A stretch of DNA of 32,590 nt from Phascolarctobacterium sp. (GTDB lineage: Bacteria; Bacillota; Negativicutes; Acidaminococcales; Acidaminococcaceae), in NCBI GenBank assembly GCA_020024105.1, contig JAHHUH010000020.1, positions 1-32,590 on the forward strand. The letters run 5' to 3'. How positions within the stretch are numbered: position 1 is the first letter of the stretch; the number at the start of each line of letters is the position of its first letter. A program made the position numbers and the translations under genes. Below the pieces are notes generated by a model. That model saw only the letters and a program-made list of their open reading frames with translations. It was not told where the DNA came from and ran no database searches. Shown here one piece after another: positions 1 to 7,642 of the stretch.

Positions 1-337
1 CCTTCTACTAACGCAAATTCAATACTACCTTTTTTTAATTCTTCCAAAAGTTCTGTTGTATCCTTTACCATAAATTTAACATCTATTTGTGGATAATATT
101 CTGAAATAGCTTCTACTTTATAATTTTCTGATGATTTTTTTAATAATACTATTTCATTATCTAACATTGCCCAGCATTTAGCTAACATTCCATTAGTTGT
201 ATATTCAGGAGAGGTTTCAAGTTGATTATTTGAAGTACTTATTAATCCTTTTTCTCCAAAAGCAATTAATCCTAATTTTTCACTAAATTTATTTTTATAT
301 AAATTACAAAAATTCTTCCCCTACATTTTCGAAATAA
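1..337 (-). pseudogene. 5'-truncated remnant of a ligand-binding-domain protein (possibly LysR-type), runs off the window
   Basis: An open frame on the minus strand runs from a stop codon near 338 to the window edge, about 110 codons. It has no start codon with a ribosome binding site; the first ATG lies well inside the frame. The part nearest the edge reads like an alpha/beta periplasmic-binding-type segment, ending in EYYPQIDVKFMVKDTTELL and then KGSIEFALVEG. That pattern is common in LysR effector domains and in solute-binding proteins. No DNA-binding helix-turn-helix precedes it, because the symporter terminator sits directly upstream. G+C is about 25-30 percent, far below the neighbouring genes. 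I read it as a decayed or transferred fragment. A frameshifted N-terminus in another frame cannot be excluded, and the family call is weak. Confidence 0.35.
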
Positions 338-340
338 CAT

Positions 341-373
341 AAAAAAACTGCACTCCGACTAGCGGAGTACAGT
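341..373 (-). terminator. Intrinsic terminator of the symporter gene
   Basis: On the minus strand an 11-bp stem with one mismatch (arms 363-373 and 347-357, loop 358-362) is followed by seven T residues. It lies about 20 bases after the symporter stop codon. Confidence 0.85.
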
Positions 374-394
374 AAGATTTTCTATAAAACCTGC

Positions 395-1741
395 TCACTT
401 CTTTAAGCTTTTCAAATGCTCTTGATATTTCTTTGTTTCTACAACAACCACACCACTCAAAGCCAAGAGGGCAATCAGGTTTGGAATAGCCATCAAACCA
501 TTAACAATATCAGCCAAAACCCAAATTTCATCCAATTTCAAAAAAGGGCCACAAGCAATCAGACCAATGAAGATTAAACGATATGGCAAAATAGCTTTAA
601 CACCCATCAAATATTCTACACAACGTTCACCATAATAGTTCCAACCTAAAATAGTAGTAAAAGCAAAGAGTACCAGACCAATCATTAAAATGTTGCTACC
701 TAAATCAGCATAACTGGTCACAAAAGCTGCATTAGTCATAGCCGCACCATTCAAAGGTCCTTGCCATACACCAGTAACAATTAATGACAAACCTGTTAAA
801 GTACAAATCACAATAGTATCTATAAAAGTACCAGTCATAGATACCAAACCCTGCTCAGCGGCCCACTTAGTTTTAGCAGCTGCGGCAACAATCGGCGCAC
901 TACCTAAACCAGATTCATTGGAAAAAACGCCACGAGCAATACCATTTCTCATAGCCATCATAACGGAAGCACCTAAGAAACCACCTGCAGCAGCAGTCGG
1001 GTTGAAAGCACCTTCGATAACCATTGCAATAGCAGCAGGAACAGCGTCAGCATGAACAATCATAATACCAACGGTAGAGAAGAAATAGATAACTGCCATT
1101 AAAGGAACAATTTTACCAGCTACAGTGGCAATGGATTTTAAGCCCCCTAAAGTAACCATGGCAACTAGAATAGTCAATGCAATACCGGTGTAAATAACAG
1201 GGATACCTGCAGTAATATGGGTAATTTCTACAATGGAATTTACTTGTGCGAAAGTACCGATACCAAAGTAAGCAACACCAATACCAAAAATAGCAAAAGC
1301 AATAGCCAAGGGTTTATATTTAGGTCCCAAGCCCTGTTCAATATAGTGCATGGGGCCACCAGCAATATTGCCATTAGCATCCACAGTACGATAACGTACA
1401 GCTAAAAGACATTCGGAATATTTGGTAGCCATACCAAAGAAAGCAGCTACCCACATCCAAAAGAGTGCACCAGGACCACCGGCCTTAACCGCAGTCGCAA
1501 CACCTACGATGTTACCCGTACCAACAGTAGCTGCCAGTGCAGTGCACAAAGCCTTAAAGGAAGTTACGTCACCCTCACCATTACTCTTAGCACCAAAAAT
1601 CAACTTCAAGGCGGAGCTCAACTGCATAATCTGGATTAATCTCAACTTCCATGTTAAGAAAATACCAGTACCAACTAAAAGCACCAGTAATGGTGGCCCC
1701 CAAATAAAACTATCAATCGTACTCAAAATTTCCAACAACAT
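395..1741 (-). CDS. AGCS-family sodium:glycine/alanine symporter
   Basis: This is an inner-membrane secondary transporter of the alanine/glycine:cation symporter family, which couples sodium entry to uptake of small neutral amino acids. The 448-residue protein is hydrophobic throughout, with about ten or more membrane segments, the usual family length. Family hallmarks include GTGNIVGVATAVKAGGPGA followed by FWMWVAAFFGMATKYSE, and later NESGLGSAPIVAAAAKT. I start it at 1741, where GAGAGG lies a proper distance upstream. The ATG at 1777 in the same frame has no ribosome binding site. A tandem glycine riboswitch and a terminator lie in the leader, so glycine is the best-supported substrate, with alanine the alternative. 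It is transcribed alone and has its own terminator at 341-373. Confidence 0.93.
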   Translation of the reverse strand: MLLEILSTIDSFIWGPPLLVLLVGTGIFLTWKLRLIQIMQLSSALKLIFGAKSNGEGDVTSFKALCTALAATVGTGNIVGVATAVKAGGPGALFWMWVAAFFGMATKYSECLLAVRYRTVDANGNIAGGPMHYIEQGLGPKYKPLAIAFAIFGIGVAYFGIGTFAQVNSIVEITHITAGIPVIYTGIALTILVAMVTLGGLKSIATVAGKIVPLMAVIYFFSTVGIMIVHADAVPAAIAMVIEGAFNPTAAAGGFLGASVMMAMRNGIARGVFSNESGLGSAPIVAAAAKTKWAAEQGLVSMTGTFIDTIVICTLTGLSLIVTGVWQGPLNGAAMTNAAFVTSYADLGSNILMIGLVLFAFTTILGWNYYGERCVEYLMGVKAILPYRLIFIGLIACGPFLKLDEIWVLADIVNGLMAIPNLIALLALSGVVVVETKKYQEHLKSLKK

Positions 1742-1793
1742 TTTCTTCTTCCTCTCTCTTATAAAAATCTCTCTCATGTTTCAATAAGTAAAT

Positions 1794-1824
1794 AAAAAAG
1801 CCAAAGCATATAATATACTCTGGC
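1794..1824 (-). terminator. Expression-platform terminator of the glycine riboswitch
   Basis: On the minus strand GCCAGAG and CTTTGGC pair over 7 bp (one G-T), with an 11-base loop, followed by six T residues. It lies between the aptamers and the symporter start, where a transcription-control switch is expected. I could not decide from the sequence whether glycine turns the gene on or off. Confidence 0.65.
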
Positions 1825-1863
1825 ATAATTAATAAAGAATATGAAAATAAATAACTTATTCTT

Positions 1864-2030
1864 TAGCTCCGTCCTTTGGCCTGAGAGATAAGGATACTTA
1901 ATCCGTGCACCTTCGGCGCCCATCTAAGGGACTCTCCAGAGTTGTGTCCACGCACGGTTCCGCTCTGACGAGCACCTGAGAGTTTTGCTCCTTCGGTAGG
2001 TAAGACCTTCTCCCATACGTTTCATCCACT
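1864..2030 (-). ncRNA. Tandem glycine riboswitch (gcvT type)
   Basis: Two consecutive glycine aptamers are readable on the minus strand. The first (about 2016-1957) contains the core ACCGAAGGAGCAAAACTCTC followed by AGG. The second (about 1942-1866) contains CTCTGGAGAG, then CGCCGAAGG, then CTCTCAGGCCAAAGGAC. The short linker between them and a GGATGAA segment just before aptamer 1 (leader-linker kink-turn region) fit the tandem class. It lies in the leader of the symporter gene, between a promoter and a terminator, so it senses glycine and controls its transport. Confidence 0.95.
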
Positions 2031-2051
2031 CAATATTTACTTATGTGTTGT

Positions 2052-2079
2052 ATTATAGCATATTTTGTGAAACATGCAA
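2052..2079 (-). promoter_or_regulatory. Sigma-A promoter of the glycine riboswitch/symporter transcript
   Basis: TTGCAT (2079-2074), a 16-base spacer and TATAAT (2057-2052), with TGC just before the -10 giving an extended -10. Transcription would start about 15-20 bases before aptamer 1. Confidence 0.75.
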
Positions 2080-2130
2080 GTCTTTTTTTATATTTTTAGA
2101 GGTTTGTACATAAAACCTGCCACTTTTACC

Positions 2131-2166
2131 TAAAAAGAAAAGGACCACCCCTAGGGTGACCCTTCT
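2131..2166 (-). terminator. Intrinsic terminator after sepF
   Basis: On the minus strand an imperfect stem AAGGGTCACC / GGTGGTCCTT around a CTAG loop is followed by TTCTTTTT. It lies 20 bases past the sepF stop and just upstream of the riboswitch promoter. Confidence 0.75.
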
Positions 2167-2185
2167 TAACATTCCATTCCAGCTA

Positions 2186-2527
2186 CTATCTTTTGCCCAG
2201 TGTAGCAGGATGCCTATCCACGCTTACCTTACGCGGTGCGTACAAAAGCACATCCTCACTAACCTTAGATACGGAAGCATCAACAATATAGCTGACACCA
2301 TTCAGATAATCAAAAATTCTATTTCTGAGCGCATCATCCACAGCCTCAAAGCACACCATTACAGCTGCGCCCTTCAGGATGGCATCGGCATATTCACGCA
2401 CATCGGCAAAGGACTTAGGCTCGCGAATCAATACATTTAAATGGCTCGTTTCTAACAGACGAGGTCCTTCATAGACTTTTTCAGCTTCTTCAGTATCTTC
2501 AGCAGCAAATATCTTTTTCAAGTCCAT
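2186..2527 (-). CDS. sepF: Cell division protein SepF
   Basis: SepF is a cytoplasmic FtsZ-binding protein that tethers the Z ring to the membrane and forms arcs that shape the septum. The 113-residue protein starts with a short amphipathic helix-like stretch (MDLKKIF), the usual membrane anchor, then a brief acidic linker. The SepF domain occupies about residues 28-100, with the pattern VLIREPKSFADVREYADAI, then VMVCFEAVDDALRNRIFDYL, then NGVSYIVDASVSKVSEDVLL. It is somewhat shorter than the usual 140-150 residues because the linker is short. The start has AAGGAGG eight bases upstream. It follows typA by 87 bases with no terminator between them, so co-transcription is likely. This differs from the division-cluster location seen in many Firmicutes. 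Confidence 0.9.
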   Translation of the reverse strand: MDLKKIFAAEDTEEAEKVYEGPRLLETSHLNVLIREPKSFADVREYADAILKGAAVMVCFEAVDDALRNRIFDYLNGVSYIVDASVSKVSEDVLLYAPRKVSVDRHPATLGKR

Positions 2528-2614
2528 AGGCTTAACCTCCTTAACTACCTAAAAAACTATCATATCTAATAATTCTCCACGCAATAGCAAAAATCCTGTT
2601 TGGAAGGAAAAATT

Positions 2615-4441
2615 TTAGTTGTTGGCGTTTTTCATGCGGCCACGGATACGACCACGTTCAACACGGTCCAAAACTTTTTTACGCATACGAATGCTCTTCG
2701 GAGTTACTTCTACCAATTCGTCATCATTGATATGCTCCAAAGCCTGCTCCAGGGAGAAGGTTTTAGGCGGAATCAGACGGATAGCGTCATCACTACCGGA
2801 AGCACGCATGTTGCTGACATGTTTCTTTTTGCAGGGGTTAACGTCCATATCATCCTCACGAGTATTTTCGCCGATGATCTGGCCTTCATATACCTTTTCA
2901 GCAGGAACTACAAACATAGTACCACGTTCTTGGGTATTGCTGATACCATAGCCGCAGGTTTCACCGGTTTCAAAAGCAACCAGGCTGCCACGGGTACGGC
3001 CAGGGATAGCACCCTTATATTCCTCGTAACCGGCAAAGACGTGGTTCATAACGCCATTACCCTTAGTATCGGTCAAGAATTGGTTACGGAAACCAATTAG
3101 GCCACGAGCGGGGATTTTAAATTCCATACGCAGATAGCCGGCCATTTCAGTCATGTTAACCAGCTCTGCTTTACGGAGGCCCAGACCCTCCATAACGGCA
3201 CCCATATAATCCTGGGGTACGTCAATGGTCAAAGCTTCCATAGGCTCCATCAATTTACCATTTTCGTCACGATGCATAATTACCTTCGGTTTGCCTACCT
3301 GTAATTCAAAGCCTTCACGACGCATGGTTTCAATCAATACGGATAAATGCAGCTCGCCACGGCCGGAAACCTTGTAAGCATCGGGGCTGTCAGTTTCTTC
3401 TACGCGCATGGAAACATTGGTTTCTACTTCCTTGAACAGACGGTCACGTAAATGACGGCTGGTTACAAATTCGCCTTCCTTGCCTGCGAAGGGGCTGTTG
3501 TTAACGGAAAAGACCATTGACAGGGTGGGTTCATCAATCTTCAGGCCCTTTAACATTTCCGGGTTTTCAGCATCGGCAATGGTATCGCCAATGGTAGCAT
3601 CGCTCAAGCCGATGAGGGCTACGATATCACCAGCGCTAACCTGTTCTACTTCTACACGCTTCAGACCCTGATAGGTGTACAGACGACCAATACGTGCTTT
3701 TTTCCTGCTTTCTTCGTTCATCAGGGTAATGGTTTCACCATTGTGCAGGGTACCGCGTACGATACGACCTACAACGATACGGCCTACATAATCATCATAG
3801 TCCAGGGTGTTAACCAGCATTTGCAGGGGTGCATCCACTTCAACGTCGGGAGCGGGAATGTTTTCCAGAATAACCTTGAACAGGGGCTCCAGGTTATCGC
3901 TTTCGTCATCCATGGACAATTTTGCAATACCATTACGAGCAGAGGTCAGAACTACGGGGAATTCCAGTTGGTCCTCGTCCGCATCTAATTCGATGAAAAG
4001 ATCCAGTACTTCATCAATTACTTCAGAAACACGTTGGTCAGGACGGTCAATTTTATTGATAACAACAATGGGCTTCAAATGTTGTTCCAAAGCTTTGCGC
4101 AATACATATTTAGTCTGCGGCATGGGACCCTCGTAGGAGTCAACTAAAAGCAAAACGCCATCAACCATAGTCAAGACACGTTCTACCTCACCACCAAAGT
4201 CAGCATGACCCGGGGTATCCAGAATATTGATTTTGGTCCCGTTATGCATAACTGCGGTATTTTTAGCCAAAATGGTGATACCACGTTCACGTTCCAAATC
4301 ATTGGAGTCCATTACACGATCTTCTACATGTTCATTACTACGAAATACACCACTTTGTTTCAGCATAGCATCAACCAGGGTAGTCTTACCATGGTCAACG
4401 TGGGCGATAATAGCTATGTTGCGCAAATCGTTTCTAATCAT
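2615..4441 (-). CDS. typA: Ribosome-associated translational GTPase TypA/BipA
   Basis: TypA (BipA) is an EF-G-like GTPase that binds the 70S ribosome and assists 50S assembly and growth under stress such as cold. The 608-residue length is normal. GTPase motifs are AHVDHGKTT (G1, about residues 13-21), RERGITI in switch I, DTPGHADFGGEV (G3) and NKID (G4). Elongation-factor domain 2, the two alpha/beta domains and a basic C-terminal domain with RMRKKVLDRVERGRIRGR follow. I start at the ATG at 4441, because GAAGAGGAGA lies nine bases upstream. The same frame could open at a GTG at 4462, but that would put this Shine-Dalgarno sequence inside the gene. A consensus promoter at 4534-4562 is separated from the gene by an intrinsic-terminator hairpin. 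Confidence 0.97.
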   Translation of the reverse strand: MIRNDLRNIAIIAHVDHGKTTLVDAMLKQSGVFRSNEHVEDRVMDSNDLERERGITILAKNTAVMHNGTKINILDTPGHADFGGEVERVLTMVDGVLLLVDSYEGPMPQTKYVLRKALEQHLKPIVVINKIDRPDQRVSEVIDEVLDLFIELDADEDQLEFPVVLTSARNGIAKLSMDDESDNLEPLFKVILENIPAPDVEVDAPLQMLVNTLDYDDYVGRIVVGRIVRGTLHNGETITLMNEESRKKARIGRLYTYQGLKRVEVEQVSAGDIVALIGLSDATIGDTIADAENPEMLKGLKIDEPTLSMVFSVNNSPFAGKEGEFVTSRHLRDRLFKEVETNVSMRVEETDSPDAYKVSGRGELHLSVLIETMRREGFELQVGKPKVIMHRDENGKLMEPMEALTIDVPQDYMGAVMEGLGLRKAELVNMTEMAGYLRMEFKIPARGLIGFRNQFLTDTKGNGVMNHVFAGYEEYKGAIPGRTRGSLVAFETGETCGYGISNTQERGTMFVVPAEKVYEGQIIGENTREDDMDVNPCKKKHVSNMRASGSDDAIRLIPPKTFSLEQALEHINDDELVEVTPKSIRMRKKVLDRVERGRIRGRMKNANN

Positions 4442-4465
4442 TAATACAATTCTCCTCTTCACTAA

Positions 4466-4504
4466 TTAAAAAGAAGGATGCCAGCTACATTGGAGCATCC
4501 TTCT
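4466..4504 (-). terminator. Terminator-like hairpin in the typA leader / end of the beta-CASP gene
   Basis: A perfect 10-bp stem AGAAGGATGC / GCATCCTTCT (4504-4495 with 4481-4472) and a 13-base loop are followed by a short T run on the minus strand. It can terminate the upstream metallo-beta-lactamase gene. It also lies downstream of the typA promoter, so typA transcripts must pass through it. Confidence 0.75.
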
Positions 4505-4533
4505 CTACATACTCATTTATAAACTACTTACTA

Positions 4534-4562
4534 ATTATATGCCTTTTGTTAACCTATGTCAA
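4534..4562 (-). promoter_or_regulatory. Consensus sigma-A promoter for typA
   Basis: TTGACA (4562-4557), a 17-base spacer and TATAAT (4539-4534): both hexamers match the consensus exactly. Predicted initiation near 4527 gives a leader of about 86 bases. Confidence 0.88.
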
Positions 4563-4606
4563 TAATCTTAACAGATTATTTATCAGCCATCAGGCTAGGA
4601 ACAGGC

Positions 4607-6214
4607 CTACAAATCACTGAACATATTATCCATATATTTACGCAGCTTTTCGATTTTCTTACGGATGGCCTTGGCCTTGCTGCCATCACGGGTAACCAGC
4701 TGCTCAATCTTCGTCCTCTGGTGCAGATATTCTCTTTCCATATACTTCAAGTATTCACGCAGCTCCAGTGCGGAAGGATCTGCCACTACCAGTGCGGATT
4801 CTTCAATATGCCAATCCGTACCGCTGATGGCTACGCAGTCGCCAAACTGGGGCACATAAACCGCCGTCCCCATCCGCCGCTGCAACTCATTAGCCAGACT
4901 GGTGGAGGCTTCGTATTCACCATGGGTAACGAAATAAGCCTTGGGCTGGGCATTCATCTTGCCGAACCAGTCCAGCAGCTGTTCCCGGTCCGCATGAGCG
5001 GAGAAGCCATGCATATTATAGATATGGGCATTAACCTTAATGTCCTCACCTAAAATCTTAATATGGCGGACACCCTCCAGCAGGCGACGTCCCACAGTAC
5101 CCTCTGCCTGATAGCCGGCAAAGATAACGCTGCAGTCCTCCCGCCAGAGATTATGCTTCAGATGATGCAGGATACGTCCGGCATCAGCCATGCCGCTGGC
5201 AGAAAGGATAATCTTACTGCCCTCCATATCGTTGATGGCACGGGATTCCTCCGGTGTAGCCGTAAAGCGTAAATTTCTCATATCGACCAGACGACGGCCC
5301 TGCATTTCATAAATAGCACGTGCCTCCTCGTCGTATTCCTCCGGATTAACCAGGGTAATCTGGGTGGCCTTGTTAGCCATGGGGCTGTCCACGATAATGG
5401 GAATTTCGGGAATCTTTCCCTCCCCCACCATTTTCTGGAAGTAATAGAGCAGCACCTGGGTACGACCAACGGCAAAGGCCGGGATGATGACGTTGCCGCC
5501 CCGCTCCACCGTTTCGTTAATAATTTTCGCCAGCTCTGCTTCCTTATCGTATTTTTCGTGTACCCTGTCGCCATAGGTGGATTCGGTAATGACAAAATCC
5601 GCCTTATCCAGCTTCATCGGGTCCTCGATAATGGGCTGGTTGGGCTGGCCGATATCACCAGTAAAAATCAGATGAGTCTGCTCCTGGTCCTCGGTAATGG
5701 TCATTTCGATAAAGGCAGAGCCTAGAATGTGACCAGCTACCTTAAACTTGATGCTGACACCGGGCAGGACATGGACTACCTCGTTAAAATCGTGAATCTT
5801 AAAAAGGGTGATGGCCCTGTAGGCATCGTCCACGGTAAAGAGGGGTTCGACAAATTTCTTACCGGCACGCATGCCCTTGCGGTTAACCAGCTCTGCGTCG
5901 CTCTCTTGGATATGGGCACTATCCGGTAACAGGATGGAGCACAGCTCCTGGGTGGATTTCGTACAATGAATGGGTCCCCGATAGCCGTACTTAACCAGCT
6001 TGGGCAGCAGACCGCTGTGGTCCACATGCGCATGGGTCAGCACCACGGCCTCAATTTCTGCCGGGTTGAAGAGAAAATCCCTTTCATTAAAGGATTTGAC
6101 GATTTTAGAGCCCTGGAACATACCACAATCCACGAGGAATTTATGTCCATTGGCCTCTACCAGGTAACAGGAACCAGTAACAACACGTGCCGCGCCTAAA
6201 AAAGTAATCTTCAT
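4607..6214 (-). CDS. Metallo-beta-lactamase/beta-CASP RNA-processing exonuclease
   Basis: This is a predicted zinc-dependent ribonuclease of the beta-CASP group, related to the CPSF73/Ysh1 and RNase J families, acting on RNA in the cytoplasm. The 535 residues hold an N-terminal metallo-beta-lactamase fold with the metal motif HAHVDH (61-66). Further ligand motifs are GHILGSAF and FTGDIG. A beta-CASP insert follows (from about residue 205, containing PAFAVGRTQ), and a C-terminal Zn-dependent hydrolase part contains SAHADREQLLDW. The last 60 residues are a charged helix. GGGGGTG lies upstream of the ATG. It stands alone between recQ and typA. A second beta-CASP enzyme, RNase J, is in the same window and differs in sequence. 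The exact substrate is unknown. Confidence 0.92.
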   Translation of the reverse strand: MKITFLGAARVVTGSCYLVEANGHKFLVDCGMFQGSKIVKSFNERDFLFNPAEIEAVVLTHAHVDHSGLLPKLVKYGYRGPIHCTKSTQELCSILLPDSAHIQESDAELVNRKGMRAGKKFVEPLFTVDDAYRAITLFKIHDFNEVVHVLPGVSIKFKVAGHILGSAFIEMTITEDQEQTHLIFTGDIGQPNQPIIEDPMKLDKADFVITESTYGDRVHEKYDKEAELAKIINETVERGGNVIIPAFAVGRTQVLLYYFQKMVGEGKIPEIPIIVDSPMANKATQITLVNPEEYDEEARAIYEMQGRRLVDMRNLRFTATPEESRAINDMEGSKIILSASGMADAGRILHHLKHNLWREDCSVIFAGYQAEGTVGRRLLEGVRHIKILGEDIKVNAHIYNMHGFSAHADREQLLDWFGKMNAQPKAYFVTHGEYEASTSLANELQRRMGTAVYVPQFGDCVAISGTDWHIEESALVVADPSALELREYLKYMEREYLHQRTKIEQLVTRDGSKAKAIRKKIEKLRKYMDNMFSDL

Positions 6215-6325
6215 CAGAACACCCCCTATAAAACGTCCTTACACTAGCCTTACAATATTTACTATTGCTCTTATAATTCGTGAAAACCCCGGTCAATCCC
6301 TGCATCAGTCACTAATTTATCACAA

Positions 6326-7576
6326 TTAAATATTCAGGAAGCGCCGCCAGGTAGCATTTTTATTCTGGTCGCAGTTCCCACAATTCTGACAGCGCAGCTC
6401 CGCCTTCTCGCCAAAATATTCCAATAGATATTTGCGCAGGCATTGGGAGGTATTACAATAGTCAATCATCTTCCGCAGCAGGCTCAGCTCCCGCTCCTTC
6501 CACTGCAAATCCGGCTGGTCATGACCGATGAGATATGTGTTGACGACAATATCCTGCTTATCATAGAGAAGCAGGCATTGGGCGGGCTGTCCGTCACGTC
6601 CGGCACGGCCTGCCTCCTGATAATAGCTTTCCACATCCTTGGGCATATTATAATGGACGACGAAGCGGACGTCCGCCTTATCAATACCCATACCAAAGGC
6701 ATTGGTCGCTACAATAATCTTGACCTGGTCATTGACAAAATAATTCTGGTTCTGGGTACGCTCCCCCGGTGTCAGGCCTGCATGGTAGCGCAATGCCAGA
6801 TAGCCCTGCTTGACCAGCAGCTCCGTAACCTTTTCCACATTATTACGGGTGGCACAGTAGACAATACCGCTCTCCTCCTTATGCTTGCCCAGAAAGGTCA
6901 GCAGGGCGCGATTCTTATCCAGGGAGCGCTCCACGGCAAAGTGGAGATTGGGCCGGTCAAAGCCCATGACCACCACCCTCGCCTGGGGAATGGCTAATTT
7001 TTCCAAAATATCCCGGCGAACCTCTGCTGTCGCCGTTGCCGTAAAGGCCGCTACCAGAGGTTTTTGGGGCAGCAGCCGTATAAAGGCCGGTATTTCACCA
7101 TATTCCTTACGGAAGCTATGCCCCCATTGGGATACACAGTGGGCCTCATCCACGGCTACCATGGTAATTTTCGCTTTTTGGGCAAAGGTTATGAACTGCT
7201 TGTTCACCAGGCGTTCCGGAGCCACATATAGGAATTTTAAGCCTCCTCCCAGGGCCTGGTAGAGAATCCGTCCATACTCATTATTGCTCAGGCTGCTATC
7301 CAGATAGGCCGCAGGAATGCCCCGCCTGCAAAGAGCTTCAGCCTGGTCCTTCATCAGGGAAATCAGGGGCGAAATAACCAGGGTCAGTCCCGGCTGCAGC
7401 AGGGAGGGCAGCTGAAAGCAGATACTTTTACCGGCACCGGTGGGTAGCACGGCCAGTACGGGCCGCCGGTAAATAATTTCAGTAATAATCTCCTCCTGTC
7501 CCTTACGGAATTCATCATAATGGAAATAATGCTTTAACGCACGATGTAAATAGGCGCTTACTTCTGCCTGTCCCAA
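6326..7576 (-). CDS. recQ: Short RecQ-family ATP-dependent DNA helicase (no RQC winged helix or HRDC)
   Basis: RecQ enzymes unwind DNA 3' to 5' during recombination and fork repair. The 416 residues contain the two RecA-like lobes: LPTGAGKS (Walker A, 44-51), DEAHCVSQWGHSFRKEYGE (motif II and aromatic loop, 143-161), FTATAT (motif III) and QEAGRAGRDGQ (motif VI). A zinc subdomain with four cysteines (CLRKYLLEYFGE ... CQNCGNC) closes the protein. It ends about 15 residues after the zinc motif, so the winged-helix RQC and HRDC domains of full-length RecQ are missing. The start codon is TTG with AAGGAGG seven bases upstream. A terminator of the preceding gene lies 20 bases before that site, and I found no obvious promoter between them. 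Confidence 0.9.
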   Translation of the reverse strand: MGQAEVSAYLHRALKHYFHYDEFRKGQEEIITEIIYRRPVLAVLPTGAGKSICFQLPSLLQPGLTLVISPLISLMKDQAEALCRRGIPAAYLDSSLSNNEYGRILYQALGGGLKFLYVAPERLVNKQFITFAQKAKITMVAVDEAHCVSQWGHSFRKEYGEIPAFIRLLPQKPLVAAFTATATAEVRRDILEKLAIPQARVVVMGFDRPNLHFAVERSLDKNRALLTFLGKHKEESGIVYCATRNNVEKVTELLVKQGYLALRYHAGLTPGERTQNQNYFVNDQVKIIVATNAFGMGIDKADVRFVVHYNMPKDVESYYQEAGRAGRDGQPAQCLLLYDKQDIVVNTYLIGHDQPDLQWKERELSLLRKMIDYCNTSQCLRKYLLEYFGEKAELRCQNCGNCDQNKNATWRRFLNI

Positions 7577-7595
7577 GTCCAGACCTCCTTTGTAT

Positions 7596-7626
7596 CAAAA
7601 AAAGAACCGCTCCAACGGCGGTTCTT
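7596..7626 (-). terminator. Intrinsic terminator of the 546-residue protein gene
   Basis: On the minus strand AAGAACCGCC / GCGGTTCTT form a near-perfect stem with a short loop, followed by seven T residues. It lies directly after the stop codon at 7643. Confidence 0.88.
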
Positions 7627-7642
7627 GAGACTTCTCATAAAA

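Noticed and set aside
2600..3100. Plus-strand open frames of 110-166 codons antisense to typA
   Set aside because: They are antisense shadows of a clearly conserved gene, with no ribosome binding site and no recognisable protein.
4556..5053. Plus-strand 165-codon open frame antisense to the beta-CASP gene
   Set aside because: Shadow frame; the opposite strand carries the full metallo-beta-lactamase motif set.
6270..6296. Possible promoter TTGACC/TATAAG before the beta-CASP gene
   Set aside because: The spacer is only 15 bases and the -10 is imperfect; plausible but too weak to list as a feature.
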